This document shows, piece after piece, positions 50,883-59,323 of a stretch of DNA of 64,000 nucleotides. A program made the position numbers and the translations under genes. The stretch comes from Saccharopolyspora indica. GTDB lineage: Bacteria; Actinomycetota; Actinomycetes; Mycobacteriales; Pseudonocardiaceae. The stretch spans positions 1 to 64,000 of the forward strand of contig NZ_JAQGLB010000022.1 of NCBI RefSeq assembly GCF_027853965.1. The letters are read 5' to 3'. Numbering within the stretch: the stretch's first letter is position 1; every line of letters begins with the position of its first letter. The notes below the pieces were generated by a model. That model was given only the letters and a program-made list of their open reading frames with translations. It ran no database searches and had not been told where the DNA came from.

Positions 50883-51644
50883 ATGGACCTCAACTCGGAC
50901 CTCGCGGAGGGCTTCGGCCGCTGGGAGCTCAGCGATGACGAGGCGCTGCTGCGCATCGTGACCAGCGCGAACGTCGCCTGCGGCTACCACGCCGGGGACG
51001 CCACGGTGATCCGCGACGCCGTCGAGCAGGCCGCCAAGCAGGGCGTCGTGGTCGGCGCGCAGGTGAGCTACCGCGACCTGGCCGGGTTCGGGCGGCGGTT
51101 CATCGACGTGCCGCCGCGCGAGCTGGCCAACGACGTGATCTACCAGATCGGCGCGCTGGCCGGGTTCGCCCGCATCGCCGGGACCGAGGTCGCCTACGTC
51201 AAGCCGCACGGCGCGCTCTACAACGCGATCGTGCACCACGCCGAGCAGGCGGCCGCCGTCGTCGAGGCGGTGCGCGCCTACGACCCGTCGCTGGCGGTGC
51301 TCGGGCTGCCGGGCTCGCAGTGGCTGGAGCAGGCCGAGCGCGCGGGGCTGCGGGTGTTCCGCGAGGCCTTCGCCGACCGCGCTTACACCCCGGAGGGCAC
51401 GCTGGTGTCGCGGCGCGAGCCCGGCGCCGTGCTGCACGACCCCGAGCTGATCGCGCAGCGCTGCCTGCGATTGGCGGCCGGGGAGCCGATCGAGGCCGTC
51501 GACGGTTCGCGGATCCGCGTCGAGGCCGACTCGATCTGCGTGCACGGCGACAGCCCCGGCGCGGTGGCCATCGCCGAAGCCGTGCGGGACCAGCTGGTCG
51601 CCGGCGGGGTCGAACTGCAGCCGTTCGCCGCGCGAGGGCTGTGA
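50883..51644 (+). CDS. pxpA: 5-oxoprolinase subunit A
   Basis: This 253-residue LamB/YcsF-family protein forms, with PxpB and PxpC, the bacterial ATP-dependent 5-oxoprolinase that reopens pyroglutamate to glutamate. Signature parts: [14 protein letters not shown] at the N-terminus, [44 protein letters not shown] and the late [18 protein letters not shown] at 50883 was chosen over a GTG six bases upstream because GAGG is then at good spacing. Its stop overlaps the pxpB start. Confidence 0.94.
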   Translation: MDLNSDLAEGFGRWELSDDEALLRIVTSANVACGYHAGDATVIRDAVEQAAKQGVVVGAQVSYRDLAGFGRRFIDVPPRELANDVIYQIGALAGFARIAGTEVAYVKPHGALYNAIVHHAEQAAAVVEAVRAYDPSLAVLGLPGSQWLEQAERAGLRVFREAFADRAYTPEGTLVSRREPGAVLHDPELIAQRCLRLAAGEPIEAVDGSRIRVEADSICVHGDSPGAVAIAEAVRDQLVAGGVELQPFAARGL

Positions 51645-52255
51645 TGCGGTTCCTGCGGTGCGCTGATTCGGGCTTGCTCATCGAGCTGGCCGACCTCGAA
51701 GCCGTGCAGGCGCTCTACGCCGCGCTCGCCGAGGCGCCGCCCGAAGGAGTCACGGATCTGGTCCCGGCGGCGCGGACGTTGCTGCTGCACCTGGATCCGC
51801 TGCGCGCCGACGTCGCCGCGATCGAGGCGGCGGTGCGCACCGTCGAGCCGCGCGGGACCGCCGGCGGTGACGGTGCTCTGGTGGAGGTCCCGGTCGTCTA
51901 CGACGGCGCGGACCTCGCGGAGGTGGCGGAGTTGACCGGGCTCACCGAGCGCGAGGTGGTGCACCGGCACACGAGTGCGGTGTGGACGGTCGCATTCGGC
52001 GGTTTCGCACCGGGATTCGGCTACCTCGCCGGTGGCCCGCCGGAGCTCGCGGTGCCGCGGCGGGCCGAGTCGCGGACCAAGGTGCCGCCGGGTTCGGTCG
52101 GCCTCGCCGGTGCGTTCAGCGGCATCTACCCGCGCGAATCGCCCGGCGGCTGGCAGCTGATCGGGCGCACCGATCTCGAGATCTGGCGGGTGGACCGCAC
52201 TCCGCCCGCACTGCTGCGCCCGGGCGTGCGGGTGCGCTTCCAGGAGGTCCGATGA
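51644..52255 (+). CDS. pxpB: 5-oxoprolinase subunit B (KipI-like)
   Basis: The 203-residue protein is of the carboxyltransferase-domain subdomain C/D family (AHS1). Motifs: VPVVYDGADLAEVAELTGLT, VVHRHTSAVWTVAFGGFAPG, FGYLAGGPPELAVPRR and SVGLAGAFSGIYPRESPGGW. In B. subtilis the counterpart KipI was first described as an inhibitor of a sporulation kinase; the enzyme role with PxpA and PxpC is the general one. It overlaps pxpA and pxpC by one to four bases, so the three are translated together. Confidence 0.93.
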   Translation: MRFLRCADSGLLIELADLEAVQALYAALAEAPPEGVTDLVPAARTLLLHLDPLRADVAAIEAAVRTVEPRGTAGGDGALVEVPVVYDGADLAEVAELTGLTEREVVHRHTSAVWTVAFGGFAPGFGYLAGGPPELAVPRRAESRTKVPPGSVGLAGAFSGIYPRESPGGWQLIGRTDLEIWRVDRTPPALLRPGVRVRFQEVR

Positions 52256-53106
52256 GCTGCTTGCAGGTGCTCGCCACCGGGCCGCTCGCGACGGTCCAGG
52301 ACCTGGGGCGCCCGGGGCTGGCGGGGATCGGGGTCGGCACCTCGGGCGCGGCCGACGGCGGCGCGTTCCGGCTGGCCAACCGGTTGGTGGGCAACGACGA
52401 GGGCGCGGCGGCGATCGAGGTCACCTTCGGCGGGCTCGAAGTGCGCGCGACCCGGGACCTGACCGCCGCGGTGACGGGTGCGCCGTGTCCGGTCACCGTG
52501 GACGGTCGTGGTGCCGCGGTGAACTCGGTGCTGCGCATTCCCGCTGGTGCGGTCGTGCGGCTGGGGATGCCCGATCGCGGCCTGCGCAGCTATCTCGCCG
52601 TGCGCGGCGGTGTCGCCGTCGAGCCGGTGCTCGGTTCGAGGGCCACCGACGTGCTGGCAGGCCTGGGGCCGGAACCGCTGGCGCCGGGCGCGGAGCTGCC
52701 GGTGGGGCCGCCGCCGCCGCGATTCCCGCAGGTGGACCTGGCGCCGGTGGCGGCGTGCGAGGCCGGTGAGATCACGCTGCGCGTGACGTTCGGGCCGCGG
52801 CAGGACTGGTTCACCGAGGACGCGCTGACCGCGCTGGTCGGCAGCTCCTACGAGGTCACCTCGGACAGCAACCGGGTCGGCATGCGGTTGGCCGGCCCGG
52901 CGCTGGAGCGCTGCCGCACCGATGAGCTGCCCAGCGAGGGCATGGTGGCCGGCGCGCTGCAGGTGCCGCCCTCGGCCCGGCCGACGCTGTTCCTGGCCGA
53001 CCACCCGGTCACCGGCGGCTACCCGGTGATCGCCGTGGTAGTCGCCGCAGACCTGGACAAGGCCGCCCAAGCCCGGCCGGGCCAGCGAATCCGCTTCCAC
53101 CGCTGA
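52252..53106 (+). CDS. pxpC: 5-oxoprolinase subunit C (KipA-like)
   Basis: A 284-residue protein of the biotin-dependent carboxyltransferase (AHS2) family. Motifs: VLATGPLATVQDLGRPGLAG, GVGTSGAADGGAFRLANRLV, LRSYLAVRGGVAVEPVLGSR, TSDSNRVGMRLAGPALER and LADHPVTGGYPVIAVV. It completes the PxpABC enzyme. Its ATG overlaps the pxpB stop. Copy B of the structured repeat begins seven bases after its stop, separating it from the DUF1445 gene. Confidence 0.93.
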   Translation: MSCLQVLATGPLATVQDLGRPGLAGIGVGTSGAADGGAFRLANRLVGNDEGAAAIEVTFGGLEVRATRDLTAAVTGAPCPVTVDGRGAAVNSVLRIPAGAVVRLGMPDRGLRSYLAVRGGVAVEPVLGSRATDVLAGLGPEPLAPGAELPVGPPPPRFPQVDLAPVAACEAGEITLRVTFGPRQDWFTEDALTALVGSSYEVTSDSNRVGMRLAGPALERCRTDELPSEGMVAGALQVPPSARPTLFLADHPVTGGYPVIAVVVAADLDKAAQARPGQRIRFHR

Positions 53107-53112
53107 GATTCG

Positions 53113-53317
53113 GTTGGTGGTTGTTTTGCGTGGCGGTGCGGTTGGCGGAACCTGAGTGCTTCCCTGGACTGCGGGTGCCCCTCCTGATGTATGCCCAATA
53201 CACGGCGGAGGGGCCGTCCTCGCCAGGAAACCACTCAGAACCCGCAGCGGTGCAAGCTGCGTGCGTACTCAAAGCGGCTGACGCCGCTTGTACAGGCGTG
53301 GACGGCTACGCCGACAG
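53113..53317 (+). repeat. 205-bp structured intergenic repeat, copy B
   Basis: Partner of 48455-48659 in the same orientation. Differences are concentrated in loops or are compensatory. In the first hairpin (53244-53260) the stem changes from GCAGG/CCTGC to GCAGC/GCTGC. In the long arm a C-G pair becomes T-A. It lies between pxpC and the DUF1445 gene. Confidence 0.85.
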
Positions 53318-53341
53318 TGCTGATAGACGAGGAGTTCCGCG

Positions 53342-54124
53342 ATGACCGAACCTCAGGAGATGACCCCGGAGCAGGCCCGCGCCGCGTTCCGCGCCGGGCT
53401 GCGCGTGCCGACCTCGGGCTACAGCGCGGGGTGGACCCAGGCCAACCTGATCGCGCTGCCGCGCGAGTTCGCCTACGACTTCCTGCTGTTCGCGCAGCGC
53501 AATCCGCGCTCCTGCCCGGTGCTCGACGTGACCGAGCCCGGTGAGACCAGCGCCGGGATCTTCGCGGGCGACCTGCGCACCGATCTGCCCGCCTACACCG
53601 TCTACCGGGACGGCGAGCTGGTCGAGGAGCGCACCGAGGTCGTCGACCTGTGGCGGGACGACCTGGTGTCGTTCCTGGTGGGGTGCAGCTTCACCTTCGA
53701 GGCCGCGCTGCTGGAGGCGGAGGTCCCGGTGCGCCACATCGAGGCGGGCAGCAACGTGCCGATGTACCGGACGAACCGCGAGTGCCGCCCGGCGGGCAGG
53801 CTGTCCGGGCCGATGGTGGTGTCGATGCGCCCGGTCCCGGCCGAACTCGTCCCCGCCGCTGTCCGCGTCACCTCCCGCTACCCGTCCGTGCACGGTGCTC
53901 CGGTGCACGTCGGAGCGCCGGAAGCGCTGGGCATCGCCGACGTCGACCGGCCCGACTTCGGGGACGCGGTGGAGATCCGCCCCGGCGAGATCCCGGTGTT
54001 CTGGGCCTGCGGGGTGACTCCGCAGGCAGCGGTGATGCGGTCCAAGCCGCCGTTCGCCATCGGCCACGCGCCGGGCCACATGGCCATCACCGACAGCCGC
54101 GACAGCCGCTACCTGGTTCCGTAG
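53342..54124 (+). CDS. DUF1445 family protein (YcsI-like putative hydro-lyase)
   Basis: The 260-residue soluble protein matches the YcsI/DUF1445 family, annotated as putative hydro-lyase. Typical blocks: [20 protein letters not shown] near the N-terminus, [79 protein letters not shown] and [20 protein letters not shown] with [10 protein letters not shown] at the end. The B. subtilis ycsFGI-kip cluster has the same partners. A DUF1445 domain also occurs in the mammalian D-glutamate cyclase, which makes 5-oxo-D-proline, so a role in 5-oxoproline chemistry is reasonable but unproven. A GAGGAG site lies before the ATG. Confidence 0.88.
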   Translation: MTEPQEMTPEQARAAFRAGLRVPTSGYSAGWTQANLIALPREFAYDFLLFAQRNPRSCPVLDVTEPGETSAGIFAGDLRTDLPAYTVYRDGELVEERTEVVDLWRDDLVSFLVGCSFTFEAALLEAEVPVRHIEAGSNVPMYRTNRECRPAGRLSGPMVVSMRPVPAELVPAAVRVTSRYPSVHGAPVHVGAPEALGIADVDRPDFGDAVEIRPGEIPVFWACGVTPQAAVMRSKPPFAIGHAPGHMAITDSRDSRYLVP

Positions 54125-54127
54125 CGG

Positions 54128-54742
54128 TCACGACCCGTCGCCGTAGCGGCGAGCCGAGGCGTCCGCCTGCGCCAGGCGGCGCAGCGCGAGCAGCAGCGGC
54201 TCGACCAGCACCGTGCCCAGGACCAGGTAGCGCACCGCGGTTTCCTTCGACTCCACCGGGACTCCGGAGACCTCGCCCTCGGCGAGCTCGCGCATCGCTC
54301 GCGCATAGGTGAGCACGGCGTCCTCGGACAGCGGGAAGTCGGCCGCTTCGAGGGCGTCGAGCGCTGCGGCCAGTTGCCGGACGGCTTGCCGGTCAGCGCT
54401 CTGCACCCGCCAGCCGAGCCGTTCCAGCACCGCTTCCGCCGCGCCGGTGTCCACCTCGTCGTCGACCGCCGGGCCCAGCGACCGGTGCGCGGCGCCGAGC
54501 AGGTCGTGCATGGTCTCCGGCGGGTCGTCCAGCTGCGCCAGCACTTCGCGGGCGGCCGCGACGCTGAGCCCGCCGACGCCGATGAGCGCGCGCACCAGCC
54601 GCAGCCGCGCCACGTGGCTCTCGTCGTACTGCGCCTGGGTCGCCGAGGTCAGCCGGCCTTCGTGGAGCAGTCCTTCCCGCAGGTAGTACTTGATCGTCGC
54701 CACCGCGACGCCGCTGGTGCGGCCGAGTTCGGAGATGCGCAC
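54128..54742 (-). CDS. MerR-family regulator
   Basis: A 204-residue regulator. The N-terminal MerR helix-turn-helix is RISELGRTSGVAVATIKYYL followed by EGLLHEGRLTSATQAQYDES and a dimerisation helix (HVARLRLVRALIGVGGLSVA). The C-terminal part is all-helical without the cysteine cluster of metal sensors, so it is likelier to sense an organic ligand or act on stress. GTG start has AAGGAG nine bases upstream. Divergent from a DoxX-like gene, with an inverted repeat between them. Confidence 0.85.
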   Translation of the reverse strand: MRISELGRTSGVAVATIKYYLREGLLHEGRLTSATQAQYDESHVARLRLVRALIGVGGLSVAAAREVLAQLDDPPETMHDLLGAAHRSLGPAVDDEVDTGAAEAVLERLGWRVQSADRQAVRQLAAALDALEAADFPLSEDAVLTYARAMRELAEGEVSGVPVESKETAVRYLVLGTVLVEPLLLALRRLAQADASARRYGDGS

Positions 54743-54778
54743 GCCGTCGACTCCTTGAATTGGATAGTGCCACTTTCT

Positions 54779-54807
54779 TATATTGGATAGCGTTGCTCTC
54801 CAATATA
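54779..54807. promoter_or_regulatory. MerR operator candidate
   Basis: TATATTGGA and TCCAATATA form a perfect 9-bp inverted repeat with an 11-base spacer, and TTGGATAG occurs again at about 54759. MerR proteins bind such palindromes within overlong promoter spacers. The A/T content is exceptional for this window. Confidence 0.65.
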
Positions 54808-54844
54808 CCGGTGCGGCCGGACCCGGCCGCCGCTGAAGGGACTC

Positions 54845-55306
54845 GTGCGCGTGGAACCGCTCATCACCCTCGTCGTCGTGACCGCTGTGCTGCTGGTGGC
54901 CGGAGCCGCCGGAGTCCGCAAGCTGCGCCCCTGGCCGGTGGCCGTCCGCGGCGGGCTGGCGGCCATGTTCGTGCTGACCGGCGTCGTGCACTTCGTGCAC
55001 ATGCGGGAGGAGCTGATCGCGATGGTCCCGCCCGCGCTGCCCGCGCCGGGACTGCTCGTGACCATCACCGGGGTGCTCGAACTGCTCGGCGCGGCGGGCT
55101 TGCTGCTGCGGAAGACCGCGCCGTGGGCCGCCGCGGGGCTCGCCGCGCTGCTGGTGGTGATGTTCCCCGCGAACGTCCACAAAGCTCTGACCGCCCCGGC
55201 CGACATCACGGATGCGCTGCTGCCCCGCACCTCGATGCAAATCGTCTTCCTGGCCGCGGCGGTCTCGATCGTCGTGCACCACGTGCGGCGGACCGAGGTG
55301 CGCTGA
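54845..55306 (+). CDS. DoxX-like membrane protein
   Basis: This 153-residue protein has four hydrophobic helices. MFVLTGVVHFVHMREELIAM, VTITGVLELLGAAGLLLRKT and ALLVVMFPANVHKALTAP match the DoxX/YozB-like family. DoxX-type proteins are linked to thiol and quinone redox stress, but specific activity is unproven. GTG start with a GAAGGG site. Regulated in all likelihood by the divergent MerR gene. Confidence 0.8.
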   Translation: MRVEPLITLVVVTAVLLVAGAAGVRKLRPWPVAVRGGLAAMFVLTGVVHFVHMREELIAMVPPALPAPGLLVTITGVLELLGAAGLLLRKTAPWAAAGLAALLVVMFPANVHKALTAPADITDALLPRTSMQIVFLAAAVSIVVHHVRRTEVR

Positions 55307-55464
55307 GCGTCCGATTTGGACCGCGGAATCGCGCTGGTGGAACCGGGATTCGGCCGAATACCGCGTTCCGGGTCCGCCGGGATTCGTGCATTCTGCGGTG
55401 TGGCGGCGGCCGTTCCGCCTGTTGACTCCGGTGCGGAGTTGACCCGTGGAACGAGGAGGTGCTC

Positions 55465-57048
55465 GTGGGGGCGCATTCGGGCCGATTACGCAAAGCACTG
55501 GCCGTGGCGGCGAGCGCGCTGGTGGCGGGCACCGGGTTGGTGGCATCCGCCTCGGCCCAACCGGCCGCCGAGCCGGTCTCCTGGGAGAAGTGCGATCCGG
55601 CGGACCTGAGCGGGGTCCCGATCACCCAGCGGCACCTCTTCCGGTGCGCCACCTACCCGGTGCCGATCGACCACGACGACCCGAGCAAGGGCACCGTCGA
55701 GCTGGCGATGATGCGGCGCGCGGCGACCAGTCCGGACCAGCGCATCGGATCGCTCTTCCTGAACCCGGGCGGCCCCGGCGGCAGCGGCTACAACCGGCCG
55801 ACGACGGCGGTCGACCGCTTCGACCCGGCGGTGCTGGAGCGCTTCGACATCATCGGCTTCGACCCGCGCGGGGTGAACAACAGCGATCCGCTGCGCTGCT
55901 TCAAGTCCGCGAAGCAGGCCGAGGAGGTGCTGGGCCGGATCTCGTCGGTGCCGGTCACCGACGAGCAGATCAGCACCACCATGGACGCCTACCAGGAGTA
56001 CGGCGAGTCCTGCGCGAAGAACGCCGGTGAGCTGCTGCGGCACATGTCCACCGAGGACGTCGCGCGGGACCTGGACCTGATGCGGCAGGGCGTCGGCGAC
56101 GACCGGCTCAACTACGTCGGCTTCTCCTACGGCACCCTGCTGGGCGCGACCTACGTCAACCTGTTCCCGGAGCGCAGCCGCGCGATCGTGCTCGACGGCA
56201 ACGTCGATCCCGCGCTGCGGACCTCCGACGGCGTCCAGTACGACCGCGAGCGCGCGCAGGGCTTCGAGCTCGCGCTGGACGGATTCCTGAAGCGCTGCGC
56301 CGAGAACCCGGGCAAGTGCGCCTTCGGCGATGGCGACCCGCGGGCGAAGTTCGACGAGATCCGCGATCACCTGCGCGAAGAGCCGATCACCATGCCCGAC
56401 GGCACGGAGATCACCCTCGACCAGTTCACCGACAGCACCGGAAGCGCGCTGTACAACCCGGAGAAGTTCCGGCAGCTCGCCACCGACCTGCAGTCGCTGC
56501 ACCGCCAGCTGAACCCGAAGCCCGGGCTGGTCCCGGAACTGCTCACGGTGCTCAACGTGCCGACCGGGCTCGGCAGGCTCGACGCGGCACCCGACGCCGA
56601 ATCCAGCTACGTCGACGACAGCTACTTCGCGGTGAACTGCACGGACAAGCCGATGCCCGCCGAACCCGAGCGGGTGGCGGAGATCGCGGCGCGGTGGGAG
56701 GCGGAATCGCCGACCTTCGGCCGCTCGCAGGCGTTCAGCGACCTGGCCGGCTGCGCGACCTGGCCGGAGACCACCGCTGACGTGCACCGCGGCCCGTGGG
56801 CGCACCAGGCGGAGAACCCGGTCCTGCTGTTCGGCAACAGCTACGACCCGGCGACCCGCTACGAGTTCTCCCGCCGGATGGAGCAGCAGCTGGGCAACGC
56901 CCGCCTGGTCACCGTCGAGGCCCACGGCCACTGCATCCTGGGCGGTCGCAGCTCCTGCGCGGACACGATCGCGGCGAACTACCTGATCGACCTGGAAGTC
57001 CCGGAACCGGGCTTCGTCTGCCAACCCGACGAGCAGCCGTTCAGCTGA
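55465..57048 (+). CDS. Secreted tripeptidyl-aminopeptidase-like alpha/beta hydrolase
   Basis: A 527-residue exported serine hydrolase of the Streptomyces Tap/SlpD-E group. A signal peptide covers residues 1-32 (LAVAASALVAGTGLVASASA). The oxyanion motif is FLNPGGPGGSG, the nucleophile is Ser221 in VGFSYGTLLGATY, and late Asp and His are in FGNSYDPATRYEF and VEAHGHCIL. The C-terminal TAP-C domain, with cysteines (GHCILGGRSSCADT) that may bridge, closes the protein. It would remove N-terminal tripeptides from secreted proteins. GTG at 55465 was chosen over one six bases upstream because of a GAGGAGG site. Confidence 0.9.
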   Translation: MGAHSGRLRKALAVAASALVAGTGLVASASAQPAAEPVSWEKCDPADLSGVPITQRHLFRCATYPVPIDHDDPSKGTVELAMMRRAATSPDQRIGSLFLNPGGPGGSGYNRPTTAVDRFDPAVLERFDIIGFDPRGVNNSDPLRCFKSAKQAEEVLGRISSVPVTDEQISTTMDAYQEYGESCAKNAGELLRHMSTEDVARDLDLMRQGVGDDRLNYVGFSYGTLLGATYVNLFPERSRAIVLDGNVDPALRTSDGVQYDRERAQGFELALDGFLKRCAENPGKCAFGDGDPRAKFDEIRDHLREEPITMPDGTEITLDQFTDSTGSALYNPEKFRQLATDLQSLHRQLNPKPGLVPELLTVLNVPTGLGRLDAAPDAESSYVDDSYFAVNCTDKPMPAEPERVAEIAARWEAESPTFGRSQAFSDLAGCATWPETTADVHRGPWAHQAENPVLLFGNSYDPATRYEFSRRMEQQLGNARLVTVEAHGHCILGGRSSCADTIAANYLIDLEVPEPGFVCQPDEQPFS

Positions 57049-57073
57049 GCGGTGGCGCGGAGCCCTGAAGCGA

Positions 57074-57111
57074 AAAGATCCCCCGTCCGAGGAGAAGGGC
57101 GGGGGATCTTT
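57074..57111 (+). terminator. Intrinsic terminator of the peptidase gene
   Basis: AAAGATCCCCCG and its perfect complement flank a 14-base loop, ending in TCTTTCTC, 25 bases after the stop. The A/T ends on both sides allow use in either direction. Confidence 0.75.
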
Positions 57112-57369
57112 CTCGTTGGGGTCGACGCGCCGGTCGCCTCTGCGGCGAGTGGCGCGACGCGGCTCCAGCCGAACGGTATTCCGCGACGGCGATAGTTGAG
57201 GCCCGGGGGACACGGGCGCATCGACCAGCCTGTTCAACGGGCGGGCGGGTGGTGGTGTTCCTGGTGCGGCTGTGAGCCGTCCCTCACTCGATCGAGAACC
57301 CGTCCCGACATGCGACGGTTCGATGCTTGACTCCCGGGAATCCGCTGTGCTTGGCCTTAGCTTCGGAGC
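57112..57369 (+). other. Intergenic region, nothing recognised
   Basis: It holds a TTGACT near 57327 that could be a -35 for the next gene, but no well-placed -10 was found. No supported gene, repeat or structured RNA was seen. Confidence 0.4.
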
Positions 57370-57837
57370 ATGGATTTCCACGACGAGATTCGAATCGGAC
57401 AGCACACCTACGGAGTCAAGGCCAGGGGCGAGCCCGCGGGCGAGGGCCAGCCGGCCGGTGTGGCGGTGGAGTTCACCGGCGCGGACGCGGACGGCCGCGT
57501 GGTGGCGGAGGGCACCCTGCTGATCGCCGTCGACGGGCTGGGCGATGCCGGTGCCTTCCTGATCCGGACCCTGGACGGCCTCGCCGCGCTGCACGCACCG
57601 TGGTCGAACGGTCGCGGGCGCAGCCGACCACGGCCGCCGAACGCGGGACGCGCGTGGACCGACTCCGACGGCGAACTGCTGCGGGAGCGGTGGCTGAGCG
57701 CGCTCGGCGACTCGGCTGGACGGCTGGCCGGGGAGCTCGCCGAAGAGCTCGGCCGCACCCGCGCCGCGGTGCGCGCCCAGCTGCCCAGGCTGGGGTGCGA
57801 CCCGGACCTGCCGGGGCGGGCGCTCGGGCGGTCCTGA
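57370..57837 (+). CDS. Uncharacterised protein
   Basis: I do not recognise this 155-residue protein. It has an N-terminal beta-rich half (IRIGQHTYGVKARGEPAGE, VAVEFTGADADGRVVAEGTL) and a C-terminal helical half (LSALGDSAGRLAGELAEELG). No signal peptide or membrane segment. Third-position GC is high throughout, supporting coding. The ATG is preceded by CTTCGGAGC, a weak ribosome site. Confidence 0.55.
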   Translation: MDFHDEIRIGQHTYGVKARGEPAGEGQPAGVAVEFTGADADGRVVAEGTLLIAVDGLGDAGAFLIRTLDGLAALHAPWSNGRGRSRPRPPNAGRAWTDSDGELLRERWLSALGDSAGRLAGELAEELGRTRAAVRAQLPRLGCDPDLPGRALGRS

Positions 57838-58031
57838 CGTCGGCGCAGGTCGCGACCGCTCCTGCTGAATTCCGAACGCCGGTGGTTCGCAATTCGGGAA
57901 ATGCGTGGTTGGTTCGGCGAAATTCCTGTTCTCGGCGTGCCGAAAACTCCATTTGGAGAATCGGAATGATGGAATGGGTCGCGGCGTTCGGATTGGGCTT
58001 TGGATATTTCGCGGAAAGGAGGTAATGTTCC

Positions 58032-58140
58032 GGATCGGAGAAGGGGAGTAGTCCGCAATCCCGCGGTCGACATGCTGGTGCCCGTTCGGTGCGCACCCGG
58101 TCGCGGAGCCTTGGATCAGAGGTGGGCGAGACCTTCGGAA
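58032..58140 (+). ncRNA. yybP-ykoY manganese riboswitch
   Basis: The region contains, in order, the conserved parts of this class: GGAGAAGGGGAGTAG (58037-58051), GCGGTCGACATGCTGGTGCCC split across 58063-58083, and GGTGGGCGAGACCTTCGG near 58121-58138. It precedes a TMEM165/GDT1-family gene, one of the classes usually controlled by this Mn-sensing RNA. The CGGCAATGGCATGCCGGG hairpin after it (about 58143-58160) may be the expression platform. Exact ends are approximate. Confidence 0.75.
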
Positions 58141-58205
58141 CCGGCAATGGCATGCCGGGCCGAAGATGCTGCGCGCCTTCGTCCTGGCTGTGATCGAAGA
58201 GGTGG

Positions 58206-58793
58206 GTGTTCATCGTGCTGGGCAGTCTTGCGCTGAGTTCCGTGGCGATCTTCGTGGCGGAGCTCGGGGACAAATCCCAATTGATGGCGATGACCTTCGC
58301 GACCCGCTACCGCGCGTGGCAGGTGCTGCTCGGCATCACCATCGCCACCACCGTGGTGCACGCGGTTTCCGTCGCGCTGGGCTTCGGGATGGGCGAACTG
58401 CTGCCGACCGAGTGGATCGCGCTGATCGCGGGAGTGGCGTTCCTGGGCTTCGCCGCGTGGACGCTGCGCGGTGACCGCCTGACCGAGGAGGAGAAGCGAA
58501 AGGCCTCCCGGCGCGCGGGTTCGGCGGTGCTGGTGGTGACGGTCGCCTTCTTCCTGGCGGAGCTCGGCGACAAGACGATGCTGGCCACGGTCACGCTCGC
58601 CACCCACCACGACTGGCTCGGCACCTGGATCGGCTCGACGATCGGCATGGTGGTGGCCGACGCGCTGGCCATCGGCATCGGCCTGCTGCTCGGAAAGCAC
58701 CTGCCGGAGCGGCTGATCCGCTACGGAGCGGCGGCGCTGTTCGCCATCTTCGGAACCTGGCTCGTCGTCGACGCGGCGCTCGCCCTCCTCTGA
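58206..58793 (+). CDS. TMEM165/GDT1-family divalent cation transporter
   Basis: A 195-residue membrane protein with six helices in two homologous halves. Each half has the family motif E-x-G-D-K-S/T: FVAELGDKSQLMAMTFATRY and FFLAELGDKTMLATVTLATH. These acidic residues form the cation site. Bacterial members (MneA/Mnx-like) export Mn2+; others handle Ca2+/H+ exchange. The upstream yybP-ykoY element argues for manganese export. A central basic/acidic loop (LTEEEKRKASRR) separates the halves. GTG start. Confidence 0.9.
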   Translation: MFIVLGSLALSSVAIFVAELGDKSQLMAMTFATRYRAWQVLLGITIATTVVHAVSVALGFGMGELLPTEWIALIAGVAFLGFAAWTLRGDRLTEEEKRKASRRAGSAVLVVTVAFFLAELGDKTMLATVTLATHHDWLGTWIGSTIGMVVADALAIGIGLLLGKHLPERLIRYGAAALFAIFGTWLVVDAALALL

Positions 58794-58822
58794 CCGGAGC
58801 GAGAACAACGCCCCCGGCAGCA

Positions 58823-58861
58823 GCATGCGCCGCAGGCGAGCAATTCACCTGCGGCGCATGC
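58823..58861. terminator. Convergent-end terminator
   Basis: Arms GCATGCGCCGCAGG and complement, 11-base loop, between the GDT1-family gene and the opposite small secreted-protein gene. Confidence 0.7.
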
Positions 58862-58933
58862 ACCGGCGCGGATTTCAGGCAGCGCCCGGGATTCCGCTGT
58901 CCGCACCGTTGCGCGAAATCCGCCGCTGGGAAG

Positions 58934-59323
58934 TCAGCACTTCTCGAACGTCGTTGAGGAAGAGCGGTAGGTGGCTCCGGTGGAGCTGACGGTTTCCGTG
59001 TAGACCTCGACGGTGGCGCCGGTGTTGCACGGGGCCTTAGCCGTCAGGTTGATCTCGGTGCCGCTCTGCGCCAGCTCGCCGATCACCTTGGGCGTGGCGT
59101 CCTTCTGGGCCACCACGATTCGGACGTTGACCGTCGCGGTGTTCAGGCAGCCGGTGCGCCCGCCGTTGGCGACCAGCGTGTTGCCCTCGCGCGTCGGTTG
59201 GTAGGCGAAGAGCGCGCACGCCGGGGCTTGCTCGGGGGTGGCGGCGATCGCCGGGACCGCGGGCGCGATCGCGAACGCGGTGAGCGCGGCCGCAATGCTG
59301 AACAGGACGGGTGAACGTCGCAT
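58934..59323 (-). CDS. Small secreted cysteine-containing protein
   Basis: A 129-residue exported protein: signal peptide MRRSPVLFSIAAALTAFAIA with cleavage near AIAAT. The mature ~100 residues are Thr-rich and beta-like, with four cysteines (PACALF, TGCLNT, APCNTG, FEKC at the very end) that could make two disulphides. The pattern of repeated strands (TVNVRIVVAQKDATPKVIGE, TVEVYTETVSSTGATYRSSS) suggests a small extracellular beta-sandwich. I do not recognise a family. RBS AAAGAAGG before ATG. Confidence 0.65.
   Translation of the reverse strand: MRRSPVLFSIAAALTAFAIAPAVPAIAATPEQAPACALFAYQPTREGNTLVANGGRTGCLNTATVNVRIVVAQKDATPKVIGELAQSGTEINLTAKAPCNTGATVEVYTETVSSTGATYRSSSTTFEKC

Noticed and set aside
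55486-57594. A 702-codon frame opposite the tripeptidyl-aminopeptidase gene
   Set aside because: Shadow of the real gene; it also crosses a strong terminator and the start of the next gene.
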